From the NCBI RefSeq assembly GCF_018139145.2, contig NC_059481.1, positions 6,312,368-6,376,367 of the forward strand: a stretch of DNA of 64,000 nt, in the 5' to 3' direction. The stretch is from Gymnogyps californianus. Lineage: Eukaryota > Chordata > Aves > Accipitriformes > Cathartidae. A model generated the notes under the pieces. That model was not told the DNA's origin. It made no database searches and was given only the letters and a program-made list of their open reading frames with translations. Position 1 is the stretch's first letter. Every line of letters begins with the position of its first letter. This document shows positions 22,001 to 32,700 of the stretch, one piece after another. Both the position numbers and the translations under genes were made by a program.

Positions 22001-22831
22001 AGCATATAATCTTACTCTGTTTATTTTTTGTGTGCTTATTATAGCTAGTAGAGGAAACCTTACTTTCCAAGTATTAATCGTTTTCACTCTTGATAAAGTA
22101 TGCAGATAAGATTTAAAGAACTGGGTGACTTAAAGTGGCTCTTAACATTACAGCCTTTTTTCCCCACAAGAAGTTGACTTGCTAAAGGACCGTAGTAAAC
22201 ACTGACTTGTCTTTCTCCATATCCAAGTTATGTATTTTTTCCATAGCTCTAAGAACAAGAAAGCAGTAGTGGTAGTAATACCAGAAGTTGCACTGATCTT
22301 AATTGGTGCTTCTGATAAAAGTTCAGAACAGAGAATTGCTCTCAGTTGTTTTATGAAGATCATGCTCATTCTTGCATCTATTTCAAAATGCATAATAAAC
22401 TATAGCCCACACTCTATAGGAGCTTATGCTAATGGATGTGCAAAACCCTTTCTCTTCAGTAGATTATGTGATTTAGCCAGATGTGCTTGTGGCTGACTGC
22501 AATAAAGTGTTTGTGTATCACTACAAGTTAAAGCAAAGCTGCTTGTATTTTTAGTGCCTTAATAGCAAATGATGTGTGTGCACAACCTTGAAGTTTTGTG
22601 CTGGCTTTTTTCAATGTTGGTAAATGAAGTGAAACAGCACAAGCAGTTCATGCATCACATTGATAGCAGTGGAGGGAATTGGGTAGGTACAGAACATGTT
22701 CTAAAATGCTTGGGGAAGGTATCAGAGAATGGTATTCATTCTCTTTAATTTATACTCAGCGGTAGTGGGGGTATGTATTACTCACACTTTTTTTTTCTTT
22801 CCTAGACACTGGTTCCAATACTGCGGAATGA
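19002..22831 (+). CDS. GTF2A2: GTF2A2, TFIIA small (gamma, 12 kDa) subunit
   Basis: The coding sequence is join(19054-19125, 19660-19764, 20993-21119, 22806-22831), 330 nt, giving 109 residues as in human. It begins [20 protein letters not shown] and ends DGKNTGSNTAE, one substitution from the human C-terminus (TTE to TAE). The feature start includes 52 nt of 5' UTR after the acceptor ACATAACAG at 19001. Family knowledge: TFIIA gamma pairs with TFIIA alpha/beta (GTF2A1) in the nucleus; its N-terminal four-helix bundle and C-terminal beta-barrel stabilise TBP on TATA DNA and oppose TBP inhibitors. All junction phases agree. A CpG island with ETS and SP1 motifs lies just upstream, and BNIP2 ends just before it on the same strand. 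Confidence 0.97.
19054..19125 (+). CDS. GTF2A2: GTF2A2 coding exon 1 (transcript exon 2)
   Basis: It encodes residues 1-24, ending ...LDELIQ, donor GTGCGT. The ATG context (AAACCATGG) is a good initiation context. Confidence 0.97.
19660..19764 (+). CDS. GTF2A2: GTF2A2 coding exon 2
   Basis: The acceptor is CTACTTTAG after a long T tract and the donor GTAAGA. It encodes [20 protein letters not shown], then [15 protein letters not shown]. Human has NAALAQ; this is the helical-bundle part of TFIIA gamma. Confidence 0.97.
20993..21119 (+). CDS. GTF2A2: GTF2A2 coding exon 3
   Basis: The acceptor is CTTTTTAAAG and the donor GTAAGT. It encodes [20 protein letters not shown], then [20 protein letters not shown] and GK. 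This is the beta-barrel part that contacts TBP. A 117-codon open frame on the opposite strand is a shadow of it. Confidence 0.97.
22806..22831 (+). CDS. GTF2A2: GTF2A2 terminal coding exon
   Basis: The acceptor is TTTTCTTTCCTAG. It supplies the last residues NTGSNTAE and the TGA stop; the Asn codon is split across the junction. The 3' UTR runs to about 23.12 kb. Confidence 0.93.
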
Positions 22832-23094
22832 ATAGAACTGTGGTTTGTCTGCAACATTTTCTGTTAATATGCAGCACTTTCTGGAGAGAAGCATGGAAAG
22901 GGACTGTGTTCATACTTAATTCTTGTAATGCAGATGTGAGTTAATCCATACTAGAAAGTGTCACAGAATCACAGCAGAAGAAATACCTGTAGCATTTCTT
23001 CAGTTCACCTTATAGGGCATGAATACAATGTTACTTTTTTTTTTTTTAAATTACAACAGATACTGTTGCCTTTTTTGTTCAAAATAATTTCTGT

Positions 23095-23100
23095 AATAAA
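23095..23100 (+). terminator. GTF2A2: Poly(A) signal AATAAA of GTF2A2
   Basis: Canonical hexamer 264 bases after the GTF2A2 stop codon, giving a short 3' UTR. Confidence 0.8.
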
Positions 23101-24166
23101 CTTTTATTTAAAAACCTGTGAATGAGTGATCATTGGAAAACTTTGTTTAAAAACAATCATTAATATAATATATTCTCCCAGTATTGTCTAAGTGTGTTTA
23201 GAGTAATGTTGCAAATGCAAAGGGCTTTCAGTTACAGAGTTGTGAGTATGGTTGCACTGATTAGTATTGCAAGAAATGACTGTTTTAGAATGATGGAGGA
23301 CGACATCGACAAAAGCTTAGCAGCTCATGCTGGCCAGTATATTTGTCTGCTTGTTACTGCATCTTTCTGTCTATAAATTTGTCCATTTGGTACCCTCTGC
23401 TAATAATACACTAACCCAAGTATTAAAGTTATTGCACAGCTAATCAAATTGAAATAATGAAACTGAGTCTCGTAAGATTGCACTATATTCTCAACAAATG
23501 TTAGTGCTGCTTCTTTTAATGTTTTTCTAATTGTTTTTTGTATTTATGTGGAATACATTTAATCGGACACCTGGCCAACAGGATTTCAGTGAAAGAATTG
23601 AGCTATGAATTTTGAGATATCAAATGGATAACTTTGTTCTTTTTAGACTTACACATTCCACTAAATAACTCCAATCAAGAAACCCTTAAAATAGTTTCTT
23701 CACTAGAAGTATGAATATAATATACTGACAGCTCATTTGTCTGAGTAAGGCAGTGACTGTTCCAGTGCGGTCACAGGAACGCTAGCTGCCTCAGCAGTGT
23801 CAAATTCATTTATTTTTGACAGTAGGCTACTTACAGACCACTAGAAACTGGAAACCATACAGAAGAAAAGTCAGCAGGTAACTGTGTTCAGATCAGTCTA
23901 AATCTTTAGTCTGTGCCAAAACTGGAGCATAATTTTATATGTTGAAACCTTTCGCTACACGTCAGTGGCCCAGTCCATTAATTAAAGTAATAAAGCTTTA
24001 GTATCTATTCTAATACGTTTCCAGACTGATATGTTACGGTTCTCTAAATCCTACCTTTGGACATCAAAGGACATATATTTGGGGTCTGGTTAACTTCTGC
24101 TTCCCTCACTTCAAGTGAGAAAGCAGTTCACAAACTTGCTAGACTGTTCCAAGTATTATGTTTACC

Positions 24167-24190
24167 TTTTTTTTTTTTTTTTTTTTTTTT
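24167..24190 (+). repeat. T24 homopolymer
   Basis: Uninterrupted run of 24 T residues in intergenic DNA. Confidence 0.95.
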
Positions 24191-27100
24191 GTTTTGTATC
24201 TATGCTAAATGTCCTTTGCTGCAAACTGCAGATTGGTAAGTAACTGTTTTTGAAACCAGAAGAACAGAAGGATGCAAATGTGTATCGGTACTGTGGTTTT
24301 CTCTTTTTCTAGGTTTAAAGATTTTTTTGTTCTCTAATAATCCTATTGTAAACTGAATTTCAGCTGTTACAAGTATAAAAGTTTGCTCTTCTTACCTCCA
24401 ACTCTGTAGTCTCTTCCTGTCTCTGGACAGAAACTTCTCAGTCTCCAGTTCTCTGTAGCCTTTGGACTCCTTCCTAATGAAAATAATTATATTTGTTCCA
24501 ATTAAGTGTGCATTAGCATATTTACTATAGCATTTTTCCGTTAAAAACAATAGAGAAGCACAAGTGTACTGATGATGTGAGGTTATTGTGCAGAATGGAT
24601 TTATGTTTACATTTCATTGATACTCCTCTATCAGGCTTCTCTTGTGTTTCAACAGTTGTATACTACTGCTTTAGTACTCCCAGGCTTAGTGCTACCTCAG
24701 CTGTTAATTGAAAGGAAAATAAATATTTAACTGAAAAAGAAAATAACGTAATGAATCTATATACTAAGAAAAATTACGAGTGACAGGAGAAATAATTTTG
24801 TTGACAAAGATTTCTGCTGCTTAGTAATCAGTGAAATTCAAGTCAATGTGAGCATGAACCAGAAATGATTATGTTCATAATTCTGGACAACTTTACTGAC
24901 TTTTTTAAAAAAAGAAGAAGTAATCGTCCCATTAAAGCTCTAGACTTGGTCCTTTGGAAAGAGAAGGTGATGGGATACTACCTGTGCTGATGCATGACAG
25001 TAATACTTTGAATTGTATACCCTACTTATCTGGTGGTTCCTATTCGGTGTGAAAACTGAGATTTGAATATTGCCTGGACTTGTAAGGAAGCATTTGAAAA
25101 GGAGCTGGACATTCTGAAATTAATTTAAATGCTCAGTACCCGAGTCTTACTGTACTGAAAAAATATGCAAATGCTTAAGTGACACTGATGTTCTTGATTA
25201 GCTTGTTGTTTAGCCTGAGTTAAGTGAGTGGCAAAAAGTGACATGTGAAAAACATATTAAATGCTTCTGATGCTTCTGAACTGTTCTAAGATTTTTCCTT
25301 TTGCTAATAATAATGTAGTCTTAAAAGAAATGCGCAATGGACTTGAAAGATTTTTGGAGCAACTGGAATGGTTGGGGACAGGAAGCAATCTGTTCCTGTG
25401 CACAGTGATGATGAAGGGACTGTGTGCTGAGGGAATCTATGTAATTTAGTCTGTGTGAAAGGCTAGAAAGCATGCACAAATGGGGAGTAAGGGAATGTTT
25501 TAGGTGAAACAGCAAACAAATGAGTAGGAACAAGTGGGCAGTCATAACATATGCTTCTGTAATCTAGACGTTCCTTTCCTCTCTCAAGACGAAAGTCTGA
25601 GAAGGCCTTTCATACAAAACAACAGGAAGAGAGAAGTTACCAAACAGAAATAAAAATTGAAGGAAGGAAAGGCAAACACGTACCCTGAATCTTTTGTATT
25701 GCTGCTGCCTGGCTAATTATTGGTGGTATTAGAAGCTTTATTTCACATCTGGTTAATTTTTTAATATCACCGTTTAAAATTTTCTGGTAACATAGGCTAG
25801 CTCTGTTTGGTTATGGCAAATGCATCAAGCTGTTGTTCTGCAAACCACTTGTTTTCCACTATCATGGCAGAATCCTCCTCGTTTTCTGTGTACTCTTTAT
25901 TTAACATACAAAATGTTTTATTAGAAGTTTGACTACTTATTGTTCCTAAAATTAGCTTACATATGCATCTTCCATCTCCTTCATGACAGTGCAGTGTTAG
26001 GCAATGCAGGTATCTGATTTTTTTGCATCTGTGGGACGTTTCTAGGACATGGAATTCAAATCTGGATACATACAGACTACTGAGTTTACCTGGGTACACA
26101 AAGAATACTTGAACTTTTGTGATCAATGCTATTCTTTGCTCTTGTGGTCTGTGGTCCTTGAGAGCCAAAGGGCAATCTGTGCATATGCAACAGAAGCATT
26201 TGGCAGCCTTGTTCCTTGCACGGTTATGGTACGGTGCAGAAGCTCCAGGTACCACTTCTTTAGTGTTTATTTGTTCAGTGAATATACTGTTGAAAACTGC
26301 AGAAGTTAGTGTTGGTTTTGTGTATGTGAAGAAACGACGTGAATAAGGGTTGCTTTATGGTTTCTAAAGCTTCTAAAGTAAGCTCTCAAACAGGTCTGGT
26401 GTGATAAATGCTCCCTGTTCCTAGCTTACCTCTAGTTTTTTGGGGGGTTTTTTTTGGTTGTTGTTTCTAAACTATCCTTTTTTCTTAAACTGCCCATTCA
26501 GCATAAGGTATTTACCCTGTTAACTCCACCATCTCTTTAGAAAACAGCTCTTGAGGCATACTGAGGTGTAAATAATTCTTGGGAATAACCTTTTCGATGT
26601 CTAGAATTGCTCCAGTGATGCCTCAGGCAGTATCTGCCTATGGGGTGAAGACTGCTGCCTGCTCACTGCAGAAGAGAAGCTTGCTTATGCTCCTGGAGGA
26701 ATTAATTCCTGCAAACCTCACAGCTGTCAACACAAGCTCTGACACTAGCTTGGCAGCACACATTCTTTTTGGCTCTAACCATGTTTCTGGGATGGTGTTT
26801 GTCCAGGCCCCGGATCTGCTACTTCTGTGGAGGCTGTTGCAGTTCACTGAAGGAGAAGGGAGCAAAGAGAAGGTATGGGGATGTGGTGCCAATATTCCTC
26901 CTGCTTTTTATTGCTTTACTCTCCATAATTTTCTTGCCACTTGCTGTTTTTTGTGTTTGAATTTCAGCTAATCCCTCCACGTTCATATGATTAATGTGCT
27001 TTGTGGTCTTGGAAGATGTGTTGAACTTACACCTAAAAGTGTTGGCTGCACTTTTGTTATAGTAAGCTATTTTAATATCCAGCAGAAGACAAACCATCTC

Positions 27101-28204
27101 ACTTGCTACAGCATCAGCATATTTGCTGCTGCCTATTTGATTCTTCCTTGCCTGTAGTGTTACGGACTGATTCATTTATTTGGTTTTTTTGTTGATTTTC
27201 TTCAGAAAGCTCACAGTTGCTTCCACCTATCAGTAGCAGAGAGATAGTAAAAGATACTTTTGCACCTGGACCTTGAGCTGGAATGGATGTGTCTATTTAG
27301 AAAGTAAATTAACTAAAAGAAAGTGAAGAAAAGGAAAGAATAGACAACAATACAGAAATGGCTGTGGGTGACTGCCTGTGTTTAAACATGGCTTCTGAGA
27401 AAAATGATTTTGTGAATTCCGTAAGTGCGCAAACAGGTTGTTATCTGAAGTAAGCTGTTTGCTCAGTCAGGGATGTCAATACCTGACCTGAAATGTTATC
27501 GGAGAGACACAAATTAAAGGTAAATGCAGAGCAGGAAGAATTTATGATGAATTCCCAGAAGACAAGTTTAATCAGGATCATTATGTACTTGCACACAATG
27601 ACTAGGTACAATAAGGTAGATGAGAGTTACTCAAAACACAGATAGTTGCTTTTAAGTATCTCAGCAGCTTAGGAGGTAGTATTTCAGTTAAGGTACTAGT
27701 GACTTGGTTTTGCTTTTCTGTACTCTGAAAGTTCCGGGGGGTGGTGGGGGAGAAAGGTAGGAGCATGGTAAAAAGCATTTTAACTTTAATAAGACTGTAC
27801 TGGGAGATGTGGACTTTTCCTTCACTGTAACTTAAAGGGTGATCTTTGTTAGGAAAATAGCTTTGCTCAAAGATAAATTTACTATATAAATTAGCCATTA
27901 TAGCTTAGTAGGTAGTAAGTCACAGATATATATTTTGGTTTTCACCTTGTGCTAAAAGAGCCTGCACCCTCCAAGGAAGTGGAAAATAGTTCACTGAGAG
28001 TCTAGTTAATGTTTCATGGTCACTGCTGTTGCAGTCAGAAGAAAAAGGACACCCTAACCCTGTTCCCTGAATCAATTTTACCCATGACTGCAAATAATTT
28101 ACTGATATTTTGTTCCTATAGGTCATGTTTGCTTCTAGTTTGTTCAGAATTTATTACCTGGTTTCCTCTGAATTTATTTCAATTGACCCATCTCTTTATT
28201 ATAG

Positions 28205-28272
28205 GATATTTCAGAGATGATCATATGGAGTATGAAAGAAATGCAAAGCAAGAAGGAAACAGACCCTCCTAA
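28205..28272 (+). other. Exon-like terminal block (possible alternative GTF2A2 3' exon)
   Basis: A pyrimidine-rich acceptor (CCCATCTCTTTATTATAG) is followed by a frame YFRDDHMEYERNAKQEGNRP, S and TAA. Two AATAAA hexamers follow at 28357-28362 and 28379-28384. The phase fits the GTF2A2 donor at 21119 (AAA A|GA), which would replace NTGSNTAE by R plus this 21-residue tail. Phase agreement alone has a one-in-three chance, so this may instead belong to another transcript or none. Confidence 0.35.
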
Positions 28273-28356
28273 CTAGAGTTAAGGAGAGCTGTTCGTGGAC
28301 CGCTGTGTAAATATGTATTATGCCAGTTTCAGTTCACATTAGGTTGTTCTTGTAAA

Positions 28357-28384
28357 AATAAAGTGAAAACTGCTTGGAAATAAA
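28357..28384 (+). terminator. Paired AATAAA hexamers
   Basis: Two canonical poly(A) signals 22 bases apart, 85-107 bases after the stop of the exon-like block at 28205. Confidence 0.45.
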
Positions 28385-30295
28385 ATACAAATTAAAGCCA
28401 GGTGAGTTTAAAAAAATCTGTTATTAGATTTCAGAATTATAGTTTCACCTTCCTCCTGTGGCATCTTGAAAGGTAAATGGCATTTTGCAACATATTTCCT
28501 CCTTAAACAACTGGTGGTTTATTTAAAGTTCAGATTGTTAGTTAATTCATTGTAGACAGAACTGTCAGAAGTAGATTTTCATCCTCTCACTAGACAAAGT
28601 TAACACTAATATTTCTGATATGACTATATTTCCAATTTGGATAGCCCAAGATTTTACTGATGAAGTTCATATGGGGTTTAACCTGTTTTTTTGGAGGTGA
28701 TCCTATATTCTGATATGCCAATGCTACTTTGGGCTACAGCTTGCCCTAGTCTATTTGAAGTTTATTCTTTTTTCAGTTCTGCAGCTAACCTTGGCAAGTT
28801 ACATCCTTTCTTTGTGCCCTGTTGCCAGTTTTCTAAGATACTTTGAGATCTCTGGAATACAAAGTTCTGTATTAGAGTTGAGTGATATTGAGTTTGGTTT
28901 TGATGCAATTCCTTAGAATAGAGAAGTATGGGGTTTTTTTTCTCTCCATGAATATGCACCTTTTTTTCTCAGTTTTCCAAGGGAAAAAGACAACACCTTG
29001 CCATAGTCAGAAACACACTGACCCCGCTCTGCCTGATTTAGTCCAGAAACTTGAATGTATCCCCGTCCCCCAATGAACCACTGGCAGTAGTTTACCATTT
29101 TGGGCTAATATGTATTAATTTAAAGTAAATGAAAGAGCTCCAACAAGCAAAATCAATTAGGCAGCAGTGGTTAGATGCAGTCTTCTATGTTGGGAGATTT
29201 GAATTCTTGCCCTGAGTCAGCAAAGAAGTTTTGTTCTAAAAGAATGTACCAGACATGGAGATTTTTTGCTATTCAATGTTGAATTTGCTGCTGAAACCAT
29301 TTTTAAATTTTCTATGTTACTATCAGGTTAGCATAAAGCTTTAATCTCTGTTGTAGCAAATGTCTGTTTACGTAAGTTGGAAAGAGTTTCCCACTGGGAC
29401 CAGTAATCCTATTACTTTATTTGCTCTTTTTGAATAAACAGACGCCCAATGGTATGTTGGGTATTTGTTTGAGAGCTTTTCTTGCCAGTAGTTAGGGTTT
29501 TTGCCTATAACGTTTGCTGTGAAATCACCATGGCATTTTAAAAATCAGCATTTTACAACCAAGTTCATTTTAAAATGTCTAACAAAATTGCAATGATACA
29601 CCTTTTCAAGTCAGTTATTTCATCTTCTCATCCTATTTAAATCAATGTTTTAAAGATCTGTGTGACTGCAGTCGTAACTTAACTTCATCTAAATGTAGTC
29701 TGGTGCTATGGAATTGCTTCAGATGTTCTTTGTATAATGCTAATTCTCCACCCGAGACCTTGAATTTATAAAGGTGAGAGTGTTTACTGACAAAAAAATT
29801 ACTTGAAGATTTTTTTGGTAGTACAAAGACAACTGAATTAATCCTTCAGCATTACAGGTAGTGAAAAGCTGTTGGATCCATGGCAAGTGGCTGGCTTTAA
29901 CGTGAGAAGGTGGGAAAAATACCTGTGATTGAAACACAGAAGTTCACAAATCTTTCTTTCAGCTTCTAGAAACTTAAGAAAACAAGGTGTTAGATGATTG
30001 TTTTGTTCATCTAAAAGGCCAGATACACTACTAGATATGGCAATTATATTACCAAGAGCGCTCCTCACAAAAATCTCTTTTCTCGGGGGAGGGAAAGAGA
30101 GAGGAAGATGTTAGAAAAATGTAAGTTTGCTCACCATTAACTACATAAGCATCCCTCTCCCTGTGTTACAGATGGAGAAGTGGGGTGCAGAAGGGTTAAT
30201 TAGTCTAATGGCTCTGCCTAGGAATGCAACCAGTTCTCCTCAGAGGACTACAGGATACAGAACACCAAAGAGCAATCTATTTTAATATATTTGAT

Positions 30296-30301
30296 TTTAT
30301 T
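30296..30301 (-). terminator. GCNT3: Candidate poly(A) signal of GCNT3
   Basis: TTTATT on the plus strand reads AATAAA on the minus strand, about 750 bases past the GCNT3 stop. A minus-strand ATTAAA (plus TTTAAT) lies close by at 30315-30320. Confidence 0.5.
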
Positions 30302-30599
30302 GAAGGATTTTTGTTTTAATGGCTATTGATAGAAATTAAACTTCAAAGTGATGCAAAAGCAGCAGCTAGATGTTAAACTGAGCAGTGCAGCAGGTGCCAG
30401 GAGTGAGTGGCCTGCCAGGTGCTTTGTAGAAAAGCAAATTAATTATAGTTCCAGCTCTGCTTGTAGCAGGACGTGGAGTCACCGTGGTCCATGACCTGGC
30501 CCTGCCTGTCTACAAGAAGCCCTGGGTCACTTCTGCGAACAGACTGTAGAAGGAGAACGGAAAAATACGCTACCCCCGTTTCTTTAAGACGGTCTGTTA

Positions 30600-32640
30600 G
30601 AAAGCTGCCTGGGGTGCCGGGCGGGAGTCGGCGCCCCGCACGGTGTCTGTGAGGAGAAGCCCGCGGGTCGGGGAGACGGTGGAAGGGAGGAGGCAGGGCA
30701 GGGGAGGCTGAGCCCTCCCGCCCTTCCACACCGGGCATTCCCGCCTCCGAGGCGCCCCGTCCGTACCCCTCCGCGGGGCGCCCCCCGCTCCAGCGGACCG
30801 CGCGGCTCTCCCGACCATCAGTTACCTCGCTCGCTCGCGCGCGCGGCACTGCCTGCCGCGCGCGGCCGCTTCTCCCTCAGGGGACCGCCGAGGCTCCCGC
30901 GCCCGACCGCACGCCTGCCGCGCAGAAAGATCCCTCCGCCAGCGCGGGTAATGCCGGCCTCCAGTCCCTCCCGCTGTCGCTGAGGCGCCGCCGGCGGGAC
31001 TCGCCTGCGGAAGGAGGCAGGTGCTGGCGAGGGTCTCCGCGGCTTCCCCTCAGAGTCCCCGGCCGTAGAGGGCGCTGTGGCGCAGGTGCTCCTCGAGACA
31101 CTGGATGGCGGCGGCGTCCACCAGTGGGTCGAACTTGTTGGCCAAGAGGTGGTGCTGCTGGAGCATCCAGGGCACGTCGCCCGCCCCGTAGATGCAGACG
31201 GCGCGCTGGTGCCGGCCGGTGCAGGGCGGGTAGGGCGCGCCCTTGCTGGTGTCGCCCTCCAGGTACTGCCACTTGACCAGGCGGGGCAGGGCGTTCATGT
31301 CCGAGAGCTGGAACTTGTCATTCTGGGGCATGGCGCCCGGCACGCCGGGCATGCGGTTGAGGGTGGCCCAGACGTGCTCGTCAGGGCTGTAGGTGTCCTT
31401 GGCCCACTCGAGGAACTCCTGCGCTGTGGGGTTCTCAAAGATGTGCTGCACGAAGGCCCGTGTGACCACGATGTACGCGTTGCCTGTGAACATGGGATAG
31501 TTGTGGGGTGGCGGCAGTTTCTCTGTGGCTGTCCGGGAGATGATATTCCCCACTTCGTGGTGGTACTGCCAGCGCTCCCGCTTGAGGGCCGAGGGCTTCT
31601 CTGACTCCATGCTGTTCTGCCCCTGCAGCGTCTTCAGGGCACGGACGATCTCAGCGTTGGTCTTGATGGGGAAGTCGGTGCCGCAGGTGTTGAGGAAGTA
31701 GCGCCATGGCACGGGGCTCTGTAACAAGTCCTGCATGCAGTTGAGGTCGGCCTGCAGCCGGGACCAGGAGGCATAGACCACCTTTTCCAAGCGGCTAGCC
31801 ACAAAGACATTGGGGAAGCAGGCTACGATGGCCCGCACAGCCTCCTGGAAGGTGGCCGGGGACTTGCTGTCAATGTGGACGCAGTAGACGTTCTGGGGGG
31901 TGTAGAGGGACCGCAGGAGCCGCTCGAACATCTCGATTTTGTTGTGGATGACCATGGAGTAGGCGATGGGGAACTCTGCCTCCTCCTGGCTCAGCGGAAA
32001 CTCAATGAACCGCCGGGTCTCCTTGAAGTTGCTGCAGTCCTTCGTCATGTTCAGGTACTCGCCAGGCGTCAGGGAAACCCTTTTGTTCGCAACCTCCAGG
32101 TTGCCGAGCTGGGCGTCCCGGATGGCCTTCTCATCCCCGTGGACGACCCCCGAGCAGTTGATCCTCCTGCCGGGGGAGAGCTCCAGCGCCTGGTAGAGGC
32201 GCTCGCGGCAGCGGGGGTGGGCGGCGGCGGCGTCCGCGGGGGCGGCGGGGCAGGGGCGGGTGGCGCTGCGCAGCGCCACGGCGGCGGCCAGCAGCAGGCA
32301 GCCCAGCAGCACCGCGCGGCGCCGCCGCGCCTGCGGGGGCTTCAGGTCGCCCAGCCGCATGCCCCCGCGGCGGCGGGCACGGCCGGCTCCCTCGCGCGCC
32401 GCTCCGCCACGTGCGGCTCGCCCTCCCCGCCGCTCGGAGGCGAAGCGATGCCCGACCCCCCCCCCCGCCCGCGGCTGCCTTGCCTCGGTGGGTCTGGTCT
32501 TGTCTCTGGGCTGGACTTTATGGAGGGCGCCGGAGCCGGTGCTGCGCAAAGAGTAACCTGCAGCGTGGGTGCCGGCTTCCTAGGTAGTGGTGAAATAGTG
32601 GCCGGGCGATGTCCGCGTAACCGCAGGTGAGTAACAGGTG
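30600..32640. other. CpG-rich block covering the whole GCNT3 coding exon
   Basis: GC and CpG content is very high from about 30.6 kb (3' flank of GCNT3) through the coding exon to the upstream promoter at 32.6 kb. Flanking DNA on both sides is AT-rich. The block includes GCGCGC-type stretches near 30835-30870 and a C11 run near 32456. Its large extent past the 3' end of the gene is unusual and lets long spurious open frames appear on both strands. Confidence 0.8.
31050..32360 (-). CDS. GCNT3: GCNT3, beta-1,6-N-acetylglucosaminyltransferase 3 (core 2/core 4 mucin type)
   Basis: A single intact coding exon of 436 codons (human 438). Start chosen at the ATG whose complement is 32358-32360; the frame is open further upstream but only from a TTG and in CpG-rich DNA. 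Residues 1-15 are a short basic cytosolic tail, about 16-30 ([15 protein letters not shown]) the signal anchor of a type II Golgi membrane protein, followed by a stem and the GT14 catalytic domain. NCS (N68) and NMT (N104) are possible N-glycosylation sites. The nine family Cys are present (69, 109, 160, 181, 208, 226, 380, 389, 421). Glu328 in [10 protein letters not shown] matches the catalytic Glu of C2GnT1. Other blocks: [58 protein letters not shown]. Family knowledge: it transfers GlcNAc from UDP-GlcNAc to make core 2 and core 4 O-glycans and I branches on mucins. Codon use is extremely GC-rich compared with BNIP2 and GTF2A2. Confidence 0.98.
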   Translation of the reverse strand: MRLGDLKPPQARRRRAVLLGCLLLAAAVALRSATRPCPAAPADAAAAHPRCRERLYQALELSPGRRINCSGVVHGDEKAIRDAQLGNLEVANKRVSLTPGEYLNMTKDCSNFKETRRFIEFPLSQEEAEFPIAYSMVIHNKIEMFERLLRSLYTPQNVYCVHIDSKSPATFQEAVRAIVACFPNVFVASRLEKVVYASWSRLQADLNCMQDLLQSPVPWRYFLNTCGTDFPIKTNAEIVRALKTLQGQNSMESEKPSALKRERWQYHHEVGNIISRTATEKLPPPHNYPMFTGNAYIVVTRAFVQHIFENPTAQEFLEWAKDTYSPDEHVWATLNRMPGVPGAMPQNDKFQLSDMNALPRLVKWQYLEGDTSKGAPYPPCTGRHQRAVCIYGAGDVPWMLQQHHLLANKFDPLVDAAAIQCLEEHLRHSALYGRGL

Positions 32641-32700
32641 AATAAAAGGAAGTCTCCTCCCTCCCCGTGGCGTGACTGCGTTTGGTTTTCTCCACACTGG
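32361..32700. promoter_or_regulatory. CpG-rich region 5' of GCNT3, possibly bidirectional
   Basis: The CpG-rich sequence upstream of the GCNT3 ATG ends near 32.64 kb. On the plus strand it contains a consensus donor (CCGCAG|GTGAGT, 32626/32627), suggesting that a plus-strand first exon starts here, head to head with GCNT3. Whether GCNT3 has further 5' non-coding exons was not resolved. Confidence 0.5.

Larger units (their letters stand above)
23121..30290. other. Convergent intergenic region GTF2A2 to GCNT3
   Basis: About 7 kb between the 3' ends of two converging genes. It holds a T24 run (24167-24190), an exon-like terminal block at 28205-28272, and unrecognised open frames of 130-152 codons at 25797-26255 (minus) and 26579-26971 (plus). 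No known protein, RNA gene or intact mobile element was recognised. Confidence 0.6.

Noticed and set aside
22960..22980. CACAGAATCACAG, resembling a CR1 tail
   Set aside because: Too short, and the flanks do not show the expected CR1 body or the TTCCAACC motif; it lies in the GTF2A2 3' UTR.
25797..26255. 152-codon minus-strand open frame
   Set aside because: It is the longest frame in the AT-rich intergenic part, but the plus strand is also open across half of it, no family is recognised and no splice or poly(A) context supports it.
32361..32549. 63-residue N-terminal extension of GCNT3
   Set aside because: It starts with TTG, is Arg/Gly/Ala-rich, and the family starts at a short basic tail before the signal anchor, which fits the ATG at 32360.
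31077..32630. Plus-strand open frames of 175 and 251 codons opposite GCNT3
   Set aside because: They are antisense shadows of the GCNT3 coding exon; the minus-strand product matches the GT14 family along its full length.
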